From: a virus
Virus record (IMG/VR): IMGVR_UViG_3300020477_000168
Coordinates: 1 to 20,677 of that record
Direction: 5' to 3' (one strand)
DNA: 20,677 nt
This document shows, piece after piece, positions 13,798-19,564 of this stretch. Position 1 is the first letter of the stretch, and each line of letters begins with the position of its first letter. A program made the translations under genes and the position numbers. The notes beneath the pieces were generated by a model that saw only the letters and a program-made list of their open reading frames with translations, was not told where the DNA came from and did no database searches.

Positions 13798-15245
13798 ATA
13801 AATTTACGCAACATCTTCTTGCTAAAGGTTTGTTAGAGCAGGATCTTGAATTTATTGATTTTGCTGATGATGTATTAGGCGACTTTATGAGGCAAGAGCC
13901 AAGCGATTTTGTTCCATTAGCAGATATGCATACTAAATGGTTAGATACAATTAATTCAGATAAACATTACGTAGGAATAATGTGTGCAAGAGGACATTTG
14001 AAAACTACGTTTACTTTAACTTACTGTGCATATATGATGCACAAATATCCTAACTACCGAGCTTTGTATGTATCTGCAACATTAGACCAGGCAATAGATA
14101 AGATGGAGCAGTTTGAAGAATTGTGTAAAAGGTCTTGGAGATTAAATGGTTACATTAAAGGTAAAGAAGATGGAGGGTCTTGGCGTAAAGGAGCTAAGTA
14201 TTTTAGCAATGGCAGTAGGGTTAGGGCTGCATCTATTGGTAAAGCTCTCGAAGGGCCACACGTTCATCTAATTATTATGGATGATATTTTAGAAGAATTT
14301 GCACGAATGCCTGATGATAAGGTTATACATTATATTAAAAGAGTTGTTATGCCTATGCGATTACCTTCAGGTAAAATACTATTGATTGGAACACAGAAGA
14401 GAATAGGAGATGCAACGGATTGGATTAGGCAAAGTTCTGACTGGGCGCACGTTTGGCATCCTGCTTTAAACAAAGAAGGAAAACCAAGATGGCCTGAGTA
14501 TTGGACTATGGATCGATTAGAAGCCGAAAGACATTCGATGGGAACCAGAGCTTTTGAGTCTGAGTATTTGTTGAATCCACTCGATCCCGAAACTGCTGTA
14601 ATTCCTTGGGGAGTAATCGAACCTTGCCTGGACAAAGAGATGGGATTTGGAGAACCTTTGGAAGATAGTGATATTGTTATTGGAGTAGATTTGGCAGTAG
14701 GATTAGATACTGCAAACGATGAAACTGCTTATTGTGTATTGTCTTATGACAGATCGACAAAAATGCGTCATGTGATTTATCAGTGGTGTGGTAAAGTAAA
14801 AGCAGAAGGAGCAGGATGGTTAACAGCTCAGGTAAACAATCTGGTATCATTGGCAGAGAAATACAAACCATCTATGATTATGGTAGAAACAAATGGTTTT
14901 CAAAGATTAGTAGCTCACGCAGCAAAAGACCTGGCATCTTTACCAGTTAAAGGCCATAGGACAGGTTCTGAAAAGCATCACGCACAGATAGGCATACCAA
15001 GGATTGCTTTGGCCTTAGAACAGGGTCGTTACATAATCCCTTGGAATAAGGCAGTAAACAAATCGGGACCGCTTGGTTCACGCAAATTAGTAGAAGGTCT
15101 TTCCAGGTTAATGTGGGGTAAGAATGGTAAGCTTGATGGACACACTTCTGATGCCGTAATCTCTTTATGGATGTGTGAACTTGCGATTCAGGAAATAGAT
15201 AAGCGAGGTCTCAAGATTACCTCTTGGGATAGTAGCGTTATATAA
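13776..15245 (+). CDS. terL: Terminase large subunit
   Basis: A 489-residue packaging motor. The ATPase has a Walker A of the RGHxKT type (CARGHLKTT, 70-78), a Walker B (LIIMDD, 165-170) followed by Glu residues, and a motif C LIGTQKR at 203-209. The nuclease domain starts with GVDLAVG (Asp305), continues with MIMVETNGFQ (Glu371), and ends with LDGHTSDAV, the RNase H-like acidic triad. It cuts concatemeric DNA and pumps it into the head. Length is typical. It overlaps the 51-residue gene upstream and is the last gene of its transcription unit; a hairpin with a T-run follows. Confidence 0.95.
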   Translation: MSDIEGLDKFTQHLLAKGLLEQDLEFIDFADDVLGDFMRQEPSDFVPLADMHTKWLDTINSDKHYVGIMCARGHLKTTFTLTYCAYMMHKYPNYRALYVSATLDQAIDKMEQFEELCKRSWRLNGYIKGKEDGGSWRKGAKYFSNGSRVRAASIGKALEGPHVHLIIMDDILEEFARMPDDKVIHYIKRVVMPMRLPSGKILLIGTQKRIGDATDWIRQSSDWAHVWHPALNKEGKPRWPEYWTMDRLEAERHSMGTRAFESEYLLNPLDPETAVIPWGVIEPCLDKEMGFGEPLEDSDIVIGVDLAVGLDTANDETAYCVLSYDRSTKMRHVIYQWCGKVKAEGAGWLTAQVNNLVSLAEKYKPSMIMVETNGFQRLVAHAAKDLASLPVKGHRTGSEKHHAQIGIPRIALALEQGRYIIPWNKAVNKSGPLGSRKLVEGLSRLMWGKNGKLDGHTSDAVISLWMCELAIQEIDKRGLKITSWDSSVI

Positions 15246-15260
15246 TCCTTTAGCGGAAGC

Positions 15261-15289
15261 TCTACATACTGTAGAAATTGCACATTTTT
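15261..15289 (+). terminator. Hairpin plus T-run after the terminase gene
   Basis: TCTACA (15261-15266) and TGTAGA (15270-15275) form a perfect 6-bp stem with a TAC loop, followed 9 bases later by TTTTTC at about 15285-15290 and CTTTCCC. Archaeal termination mainly needs the T-run. It ends the terminase operon and separates it from the RNA promoter at 15316. Confidence 0.5.
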
Positions 15290-15315
15290 CCTTTCCCAAG
15301 CACAAATCTTCAGGC

Positions 15316-15350
15316 TAAAGCTTATATATGCCTACCAAACTGTAGTATTG
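15316..15350 (+). promoter_or_regulatory. Archaeal-type promoter of the structured RNA
   Basis: TAAAGCTTATATATGCCTACC at 15316-15336 is almost identical to the other two strong boxes (minus strand 9539 and 16757). The 34-base spacing puts the predicted start at G15350, exactly the first base of the hairpin GTTGC-TTAG-GCAAC. This argues that a dedicated RNA starts here. Confidence 0.8.
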
Positions 15351-15951
15351 TTGCTTAGGCAACTTGGTTGGAAACAACCTGCAAACAGGTGGCGACACTT
15401 ATGACTGCAGGCTTCTTACCAATGAGAGTCAAACGCACAAACCGTCAAGCTGTTTTTAGCGAGAGGTCAAGCTCTAACGCTGCCAACAGTTGCAGGGGTG
15501 AAATCCCATGCACTAACTTGTCATGTTGAACGGCCTCTTGTGTAGACTTACGCCTTTGGAGAACTTCTTTCAGCTCACAAGGTTGAAAGAAGGGTCAAGG
15601 GCAAGTATTGTCTACGAGAGGAGCTACCAGAGTAGGTTTGTGCCTGACACGTTGCAATAGCAGGGTAGCAGAAGTCTACAAACTTACTGTTGGACTATGG
15701 AAGCTTCAAAAATTAGTAACTTTTGAAAACAACATAGATTAGAAAACAGTGACTTCGTAAAGCGGCTCGTGACATTGAGAGGGCATAGTTTGATGCTGCA
15801 TCTCAGGCACCCCGTAGTGGCGACCAATAAGTCCACGCTGCTCTGCTTAGCATTACAGTAACAACGGGTTTTCTTTCCCGTTGCAAACCTTCTCTTGCGA
15901 GGTGTTACAAATGGCAAGAAGGGTTTGGCCTTACCTTTCCCCAAAAGGCCA
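15350..15951 (+). ncRNA. Large, highly structured noncoding RNA of about 600 nt
   Basis: No coding frame fits this 700-base gap on the plus strand. Two of its 60-base stretches counted by hand (15481-15540 and 15781-15840) have 30 and 34 G+C, against an AT-rich genome. Helices seen: GTTGC/GCAAC at the 5' end; GGTTG-GAAA-CAACC (15366-15379); TGACT/AGTCA (15402/15427); a 9-bp long-range GCACAAACC (15435) with GGTTTGTGC (15635); AGCTGTT/AACAGTT (15448/15485) enclosing AGCGAGAG/CTCT-AA-CGCT; TGCA-GGGG hairpin (15491-15512); CCTCT-GTAGAC (15534-15547) with GTCTAC-AGAGG (15610-15621); inside it GCCTTTGG (15552) with TCAAGGGC (15595) and an 11-bp hairpin (15564-15574/15582-15592); TTCAAAA/TTTTGAA (15705/15721); TGAGA-GCAT/ATGC-TCTCA (15776-15805); CAACGGG/CCCGTTG (15862/15877); CTTGC/GCAAG with CAAACC/GGTTTG (15884-15927); TGGCCTT/AAGGCCA (15926/15945). 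Not RNase P, SRP or tRNA by motif; family unknown. The 3' end is uncertain: it could run into the next gene. Confidence 0.85.
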
Positions 15952-15972
15952 CAATAAAAAAAGGTGATAAAA

Positions 15973-16233
15973 TTGCCCCGAAGTAAAAACTACGACAACA
16001 AAGGAAAATCGCATCTACTTCATGTAGGTGTAAATAAAGAGAAAGAATACATCCTTAATTGGTTTAGGAATGAATATGAAAATACCAATGAAGGAATATG
16101 GATTGCATTGGCAAATCATATAGAAGAGATAGACAAGTACCGATCCGAAGTTGGTTATGTTCCCTCCTGGAAAAAGAGAGAGAAGATGACTGCTCAGGAT
16201 AAGTTTTTTGCACTTGTAGAGAAGTGGGGGTGA
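15973..16233 (+). CDS. Hypothetical 86-residue RHH-like protein with TTG start
   Basis: I chose a TTG start at 15973 because AAAGGTGAT (15960-15968), complementary to the 16S rRNA end, sits 4 bases upstream; the frame is also open from a GTG at 15964, which lies inside that site. The protein begins MPRSKNYDNKGKSHLLHVGV, then KEKEYILNWFRNEYENTNEG and IWIALANHIEEIDKYR. A strand plus two helices suggests an RHH-type fold, then a charged C-terminus (SWKKREKMTAQDKFFALVEK). It is the first gene after the structured RNA, which could act as its very long leader or be cleaved from it. It ends just before the next gene. Confidence 0.6.
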   Translation: MPRSKNYDNKGKSHLLHVGVNKEKEYILNWFRNEYENTNEGIWIALANHIEEIDKYRSEVGYVPSWKKREKMTAQDKFFALVEKWG

Positions 16234-16238
16234 GGAAT

Positions 16239-16427
16239 ATGAATAAAGGACACATTTCAGTAACTAAAGAAGAGTGGAAAGCTTGTGCCGAATGCAACGA
16301 CCCGTTGGGCAAATGGGATAACGTAGCAAAAGATAGAATACATTGTAAACATTGTTATACTAAACTAAAACATGGTGTATCTGACATCAACAACTGCTTT
16401 AAGGGGTCAGTCATTACAATAGATTAA
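16239..16427 (+). CDS. 62-residue zinc-ribbon protein
   Basis: Starts at ATG 16239 after GGGGGTGAGG, five bases past the previous stop. It encodes MNKGHISVTKEEWKACAECN, then DPLGKWDNVAKDRIHCKHCY and a tail. Cys16/Cys19 and Cys36/Cys39 form a zinc ribbon. It overlaps the next gene at TAATG. A GTG start at 16224 is possible but would lie within the upstream gene. Function unknown. Confidence 0.75.
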   Translation: MNKGHISVTKEEWKACAECNDPLGKWDNVAKDRIHCKHCYTKLKHGVSDINNCFKGSVITID

Positions 16428-16564
16428 TGAAGCGTAAACACTATGCATCAAAAGAACCAAACATGACATTGTGCGGATACTCTTGCACAGATTCAGAGTA
16501 TCGAGTAATGTCCAGGAAGAACACGGCATTTGTAAATTGTAAGAAGTGCCTGGAGAGATTATGA
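16427..16564 (+). CDS. 45-residue cysteine mini-protein
   Basis: Encodes MKRKHYASKEPNMTLCGYSC, then TDSEYRVMSRKNTAFVNCKK and CLERL. Cysteines at 16, 20, 38 and 41 can bind one zinc ion. Basic at the N-terminus. It is coupled upstream by TAATG and downstream by an ATGA overlap, both signs of a real gene. Function unknown. Confidence 0.7.
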   Translation: MKRKHYASKEPNMTLCGYSCTDSEYRVMSRKNTAFVNCKKCLERL

Positions 16565-16746
16565 GGTGGAGGTTTTGTTGTTTTGTTTGCGGAGAACGGT
16601 GGGAAGAAGAACACAGATTACTTGATCCCGACCATTTTATTTTTAGTGAGAAGAAAGAAGGCAGGCCAATGGTAGATTGTTATAAGTGTAAGATGGACAT
16701 GATATATACGCCTTTAATGGGGGAGATGGTAGGGAATCGTGCTTAA
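16561..16746 (+). CDS. 61-residue zinc-binding mini-protein
   Basis: I chose ATG 16561 (MRWRFCCFVCGERWEEEHRL) because it overlaps the preceding stop at ATGA; an in-frame GTG at 16546 is less likely. Cys7/Cys10 and Cys40/Cys43 (DCYKCK) form a ribbon, with an extra Cys6. The phrase CFVCGERWEEEHRL resembles rubredoxin-like or zinc-ribbon knuckles. The last gene before the promoter at 16757. Confidence 0.7.
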   Translation: MRWRFCCFVCGERWEEEHRLLDPDHFIFSEKKEGRPMVDCYKCKMDMIYTPLMGEMVGNRA

Positions 16747-16756
16747 TGTCGCATAG

Positions 16757-16791
16757 TAAAGCTTATATAACCCTACTGAATGTCTACAATA
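16757..16791 (+). promoter_or_regulatory. Archaeal-type promoter, TAAAGCTTATATAACC
   Basis: Box at 16757-16772, 13 bases identical to the promoters at 15316 and at 9539 (minus). The 34-base spacing puts the predicted start at A16791, first base of the ACCC hairpin. It drives the genes at 16816 to 17787. Confidence 0.75.
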
Positions 16792-16815
16792 CCCACAAAG
16801 GGTAGGAAACAAAAA
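16791..16815 (+). promoter_or_regulatory. 5'-terminal hairpin leader, second copy
   Basis: ACCC (16791-16794), loop ACAAA, GGGT (16800-16803), then AGGAAACAAAAA and ATG at 16816. Identical to the leader at 9594 except in the loop and one A. Confidence 0.75.
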
Positions 16816-17076
16816 ATGGAAAACAAAAACACACTCTGGTCTAAGCTTAGCGCACCTCAATTGAGGGAAGCAATTGAAATGTTCCGTTCAGAACAAGATT
16901 CTGATAATGAACATTTATCATTTGATGAATATCAATCTGTTGTTAATGTAGTTGCATTAGCAGATTGGATCGAATGGGAATACTCTGAAATCTTAATGCT
17001 AAGGCAACAATGGGAAAATACCATGAGAGCTGAAGCAGAATATGATGCAAAATTAGAAGAAGAGGGGCTTCTTTAA
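16816..17076 (+). CDS. Hypothetical 86-residue protein behind the conserved leader
   Basis: The frame is open from an ATG at 16780, but that lies upstream of the predicted transcript start (16791), so ATG 16816 is used (MENKNTLWSKLSAPQLREAI). The protein is acidic and helical (LSFDEYQSVVNVVALADWIE, then YSEILMLRQQWENTMRAEAE) with no cysteine pairs. As the first gene after a strong promoter and conserved leader it is likely abundant. It is immediately followed by ATG of the next gene. Function unknown. Confidence 0.7.
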   Translation: MENKNTLWSKLSAPQLREAIEMFRSEQDSDNEHLSFDEYQSVVNVVALADWIEWEYSEILMLRQQWENTMRAEAEYDAKLEEEGLL

Positions 17077-17313
17077 ATGGCATCAACCATAGCTAAGTTA
17101 TCTCAAGAAATGGAGATAATGAAAGAAGAACATAAAGAAGAGAAAGAATGGTTAAGGCAAAGAATCCATCTTCTAAGATCCGACTTTTCAAGATTATCTG
17201 ATTTATATTATGATAGAGTAAAGAAGATTGAAGAAGAAGTATCTATAATGAGAGAATATTTAACAACCAAAAGAGATTTTAAGAGTTGGGCATTAAGGGA
17301 GTTGTTCGACTAA
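17077..17313 (+). CDS. Hypothetical 78-residue coiled-coil protein
   Basis: Starts at the ATG that directly follows the previous stop. Residues about 5-65 are a charged coiled coil (AKLSQEMEIMKEEHKEEKEW, then LRQRIHLLRSDFSRLSDLYY and KKIEEEVSIMREYL). No motif for an enzyme is visible. It may act as an oligomeric scaffold or regulator. Not recognised. Confidence 0.7.
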   Translation: MASTIAKLSQEMEIMKEEHKEEKEWLRQRIHLLRSDFSRLSDLYYDRVKKIEEEVSIMREYLTTKRDFKSWALRELFD

Positions 17314-17341
17314 AATCGATCATAAAAACGGAGTAATAAAT

Positions 17342-17476
17342 ATGCGAAAATTAAAACCAATAACAACTGAACTGTTAGAGATTGACCATCAAGAAAATAT
17401 TGTGACATCAACAAAGACATGGGTTAAAGAAATAAAGGAGGATATAAAATGGTCTATGACGCATTCAAAAATTTAG
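17342..17476 (+). CDS. Hypothetical 44-residue protein
   Basis: Starts at ATG 17342 after ACGGAGTAATAA, a plausible ribosome site. Encodes MRKLKPITTELLEIDHQENI, then VTSTKTWVKEIKEDIKWSMT and HSKI. It overlaps the next gene by 28 bases, and that gene's own ribosome site (AAAGGAGG) lies inside it. The size and overlap make it a moderate call; it may be only a leader-type frame. Confidence 0.5.
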   Translation: MRKLKPITTELLEIDHQENIVTSTKTWVKEIKEDIKWSMTHSKI

Positions 17477-17787
17477 ATAAGACTGAAGATGTAGTTCGCA
17501 AACATCTCAAAGACAACATTGTTTGTAGAGATAGTACTACATACCTGGAATATCTTGTTCTAAGAGAATATTATTTAGCAACAAGCAACAGTGGGAAGCA
17601 ATGTGAGAATGAAAAGTTCTTATCTGATTTATATGATTTATTACATTACGCACCTAATACTGAAACAATACAAAGGGCGAGAAGAAAGGTTCAAAATAAG
17701 TACAAAGAATATAGACCTTCAAAGAAAATACGGGATCAACGAGAAAGGCTACAGGATGATTATAGCGATTACGGTTTAGCTGATTAA
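17449..17787 (+). CDS. Hypothetical 112-residue phage protein with RARRK motif
   Basis: Preceded by AAAGGAGGATATAAA, the best ribosome site in this unit. Residues 1-60 are helical (TTYLEYLVLREYYLATSNSG), followed by TETIQRARRKVQNKYKEYRP and a charged C-terminus (SKKIRDQRERLQDDYSDYGL). A helix with T-I-x-R-A-R-R-K-x-Q, then a short basic tail, recurs in small uncharacterised proteins of tailed phages, which I treat as family resemblance only. It is the last gene before the portal-operon promoter. Function unknown. Confidence 0.65.
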   Translation: MVYDAFKNLDKTEDVVRKHLKDNIVCRDSTTYLEYLVLREYYLATSNSGKQCENEKFLSDLYDLLHYAPNTETIQRARRKVQNKYKEYRPSKKIRDQRERLQDDYSDYGLAD

Positions 17788-17790
17788 ACA

Positions 17791-17821
17791 AAATATATAA
17801 AGGGGACTGGGCATTGGCAAT
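17791..17821 (+). promoter_or_regulatory. Promoter of the head (portal) operon
   Basis: AAATATATAAAGGGG at 17791-17805 contains a TATA box. The spacing used by the other promoters places the start near 17821-17822, at ACCGATGACAGACC, a few bases before the leader stem. Confidence 0.55.
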
Positions 17822-17905
17822 ACCGATGACAGACCTTTACACCAATTTTCACTCTTTTGGCCAAGCTCATGTTCCAAAACAAGTCATAAGGGGTCTGTCG
17901 TCTTA
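17822..17905 (+). promoter_or_regulatory. Structured 5' leader of the head operon
   Basis: GACAGACC (17828-17835) pairs perfectly with GGTCTGTC (17892-17899), an 8-bp stem closing a 56-base loop that contains TTTTGG (17855-17860) / CCAAAA (17874-17879). The stem ends 6 bases before the ATG at 17906 and there is no obvious ribosome site. It could control translation of the RHH gene or bind its product. Confidence 0.6.
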
Positions 17906-18085
17906 ATGGCTCGACTCGAATTGAAAGGCATTGACAACAGAGTTCGAGAAGATGTTAAAGTATTAGCTAAAACGCACGGAGTCACTGTCGCTAAATTCTT
18001 AGAGCCTGCGATTAAAAACTACATATATCAAGCCGATAATAGAGAAAGGCTTATTAGAGCAAAGAGGTCTGACCCAGACTGGTAG
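17906..18085 (+). CDS. Small ribbon-helix-helix protein at the head of the portal operon
   Basis: A 59-residue protein: MARLELKGIDNRVREDVKVL, then AKTHGVTVAKFLEPAIKNYI and a basic tail (NRERLIRAKRSDPDW). A strand (RLELKGI), helix A (NRVREDVKVLAKTHG), the V-T-V turn and helix B (AKFLEPAIKNYI) match the RHH fold. It ends one base before the portal ATG and is translated first in the unit. Likely binds the inverted repeats around it and controls head gene expression; inference. Confidence 0.75.
   Translation: MARLELKGIDNRVREDVKVLAKTHGVTVAKFLEPAIKNYIYQADNRERLIRAKRSDPDW
18066..18080 (+). repeat. Small inverted repeat GGTCTG-ACC-CAGACT before the portal start
   Basis: GGTCTG (18066-18071), ACC, CAGACT (18075-18080), with one G-T closing pair. 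It repeats the half-site GGTCTG/CAGACC of the leader stem at 17828-17899 and lies 6 bases before the portal ATG, inside the RHH gene. Confidence 0.45.
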
Positions 18086-18086
18086 T

Positions 18087-19487
18087 ATGGGATTCTTTGA
18101 CAGATTTAGGAGCAAGCCAAAGCAAAAGGGTTCGATGGCTGAATTATTAAATGGTAATTTAGAAAAAGAAGCGAGAACTCCAGTTTATGATATGGCTCCT
18201 GCAATGGGAAGCACTGGGCCAATGCGTATTGATCCACCTTACAATCTGTTTCATTTGGAAGACCTTGCAACTAATTATTCTCATCTTCAAACAGTAATAA
18301 CCAGGATTGCATCTCAAACAGTTGCCAAAGGTTATAGGTTAGAACAAACAGTAGATACTCCAAGCGAAGACCAAAAAAGAGTTCTTGAAAGATTGCTAAT
18401 AGACCCGACAAATGGAGAGAGTGATTTAACAGGCGAAGAATTTTGTAAAGCAATTATCAGACAATTAGAAGTGTTTGATGATGCCTGGGTTTCCATAGTT
18501 TATGATTATGTAAAAGACGAAGGCGGTCAAATCTTAGGTAAGCAGGTTTCTCAACTTTGGGTTGAAGATTCTAAACACATGAGATTTAACACAGATCGAT
18601 ACGGCAAGTTTCAAACTGAAGATAGGTTTTGTCCTACTTGTAGAAGTTCTGCTAATGGAACTGCCTGCGCTGAATGTGGAACTAAATTAGAATTAATAGC
18701 TTATACATTTGAAGATGCTGAAGGAGATATTCCTTTTGCAAGGGATGAGATTATACATTTTAACAAATACAGTTCTACAGCTCGTCTTTATGGTGAATCA
18801 CCAATTATAGGATTAAGTAAAAAGATAGAAACTGCATTAGCAATAGAAGCATACCAAAACAAATTGTTTAGACTGGAAAGACCACCTAAAGGCTTTCTGG
18901 ATATACCTAACCTGGATGAATCAGCTCTTAATAGATTAGGAGAATACATAGCAGAAGAAACCAGGAGAAATCCTAACTTTGTTCCAATTATATCATCAGG
19001 TGAAGGACAATCGGGGGCTAAGTTTGTTACGATAATGCCAAATCAAGCTGAAACTGCAATGATCCCGTATATGGATAAAATAAACCAGGATATTAACGCT
19101 TCTTATGGAATAATGCCATTGGCAGTTGGCGATGTATCTGGTGTTGGCGGGTTAAATGCAGAAGGAGAACAGTTGTCAATGATGGATCGAACAATCGCAG
19201 AAACCCAGCAGATTTTGGTAGAAGGGCTGTTTAGACCTTTGATAGATATTTTAAAAATTACAGATTGGGAAGTTGCGTTTAATGATATTGATGAACGCAA
19301 TGAGCAACAACATCTTGTTAATTTACAAACTAAAGCCAATGTTATTGCTTCATTCCAGGCCGTAGGAATTACTGTTGATTTGGATGAGGAAGGAGAATTA
19401 GTATTACCAGAAACAAACTTCGCAAGTTTGCCAACGTCTCAGGTGGAAGAGGAGCCAAGCGAACAAGCGGACTTGTATCAGCCTTAG
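18087..19487 (+). CDS. Portal protein with an inserted zinc-ribbon
   Basis: A 466-residue HK97-type portal: N-terminal helices (residues about 50-80, NLFHLEDLATNYSHLQTVIT), the central DEIIHFNKYSS ... YGESPI region (about 220-240) followed by the stem helix KIETALAIEAYQNKLF, then ERPPKGFLDIPN and a helical crown with an acidic tail (QVEEEPSEQADLYQP). It makes the dodecameric ring for DNA entry. Cys182/Cys185 and Cys194/Cys197 (FCPTCRSS ... ACAECGTKL) form a zinc knuckle in the middle, unusual in this family. The stop is at 19485. The start follows the RHH stop by one base. Confidence 0.9.
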   Translation: MGFFDRFRSKPKQKGSMAELLNGNLEKEARTPVYDMAPAMGSTGPMRIDPPYNLFHLEDLATNYSHLQTVITRIASQTVAKGYRLEQTVDTPSEDQKRVLERLLIDPTNGESDLTGEEFCKAIIRQLEVFDDAWVSIVYDYVKDEGGQILGKQVSQLWVEDSKHMRFNTDRYGKFQTEDRFCPTCRSSANGTACAECGTKLELIAYTFEDAEGDIPFARDEIIHFNKYSSTARLYGESPIIGLSKKIETALAIEAYQNKLFRLERPPKGFLDIPNLDESALNRLGEYIAEETRRNPNFVPIISSGEGQSGAKFVTIMPNQAETAMIPYMDKINQDINASYGIMPLAVGDVSGVGGLNAEGEQLSMMDRTIAETQQILVEGLFRPLIDILKITDWEVAFNDIDERNEQQHLVNLQTKANVIASFQAVGITVDLDEEGELVLPETNFASLPTSQVEEEPSEQADLYQP

Positions 19488-19532
19488 ATAGCAACCTTGC
19501 TATTACAATAAAAAGAGAAGTCAATAGACTTC
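19488..19532 (+). other. Two adjacent hairpins between portal and MuF gene
   Basis: ATAGCAA (19488-19494), CC, TTGCTAT (19497-19503) gives a 7-bp inverted repeat directly after the portal stop. GAAGTC (19517-19522), AATA, GACTTC (19527-19532) gives a 6-bp stem. The DNA between them and up to 19564 stays open in the MuF frame. They may affect translation of the next gene, or act as a weak attenuator. Confidence 0.5.
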
Positions 19533-19564
19533 GTTCTGCCCAGTCATTTTCAGAACTGAGTGAA

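Noticed and set aside
13776-15245. Minus-strand frames of 64-101 codons inside the terminase gene
   Set aside because: They lie wholly opposite a clearly coding gene and lack any ribosome site or partner.
15684-15944. An 86-codon minus-strand frame inside the structured RNA region
   Set aside because: It has no ribosome site or neighbours in the same strand, its composition reflects the helices, and the promoter and hairpins point to a plus-strand RNA.
15350-15951. Group I or group II self-splicing intron
   Set aside because: No interrupted gene flanks it, there is no group II domain V hairpin, and no convincing P7/S core was found, although some tract resemblance (TTGCAGGGG, CCCATGCA) made me look.
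15350-15951. RNase P RNA, SRP RNA or tRNA cluster
   Set aside because: None of the conserved sequence blocks of these RNAs was found; no cloverleaf with a T-loop could be drawn.
16780-16815. Longer start of the protein at 16816
   Set aside because: It lies upstream of the predicted transcript start at 16791 and would disrupt the conserved hairpin leader.
17591-17779. Plus-strand 62-codon frame inside the gene at 17449
   Set aside because: It is an out-of-frame shadow of a gene with a strong ribosome site.
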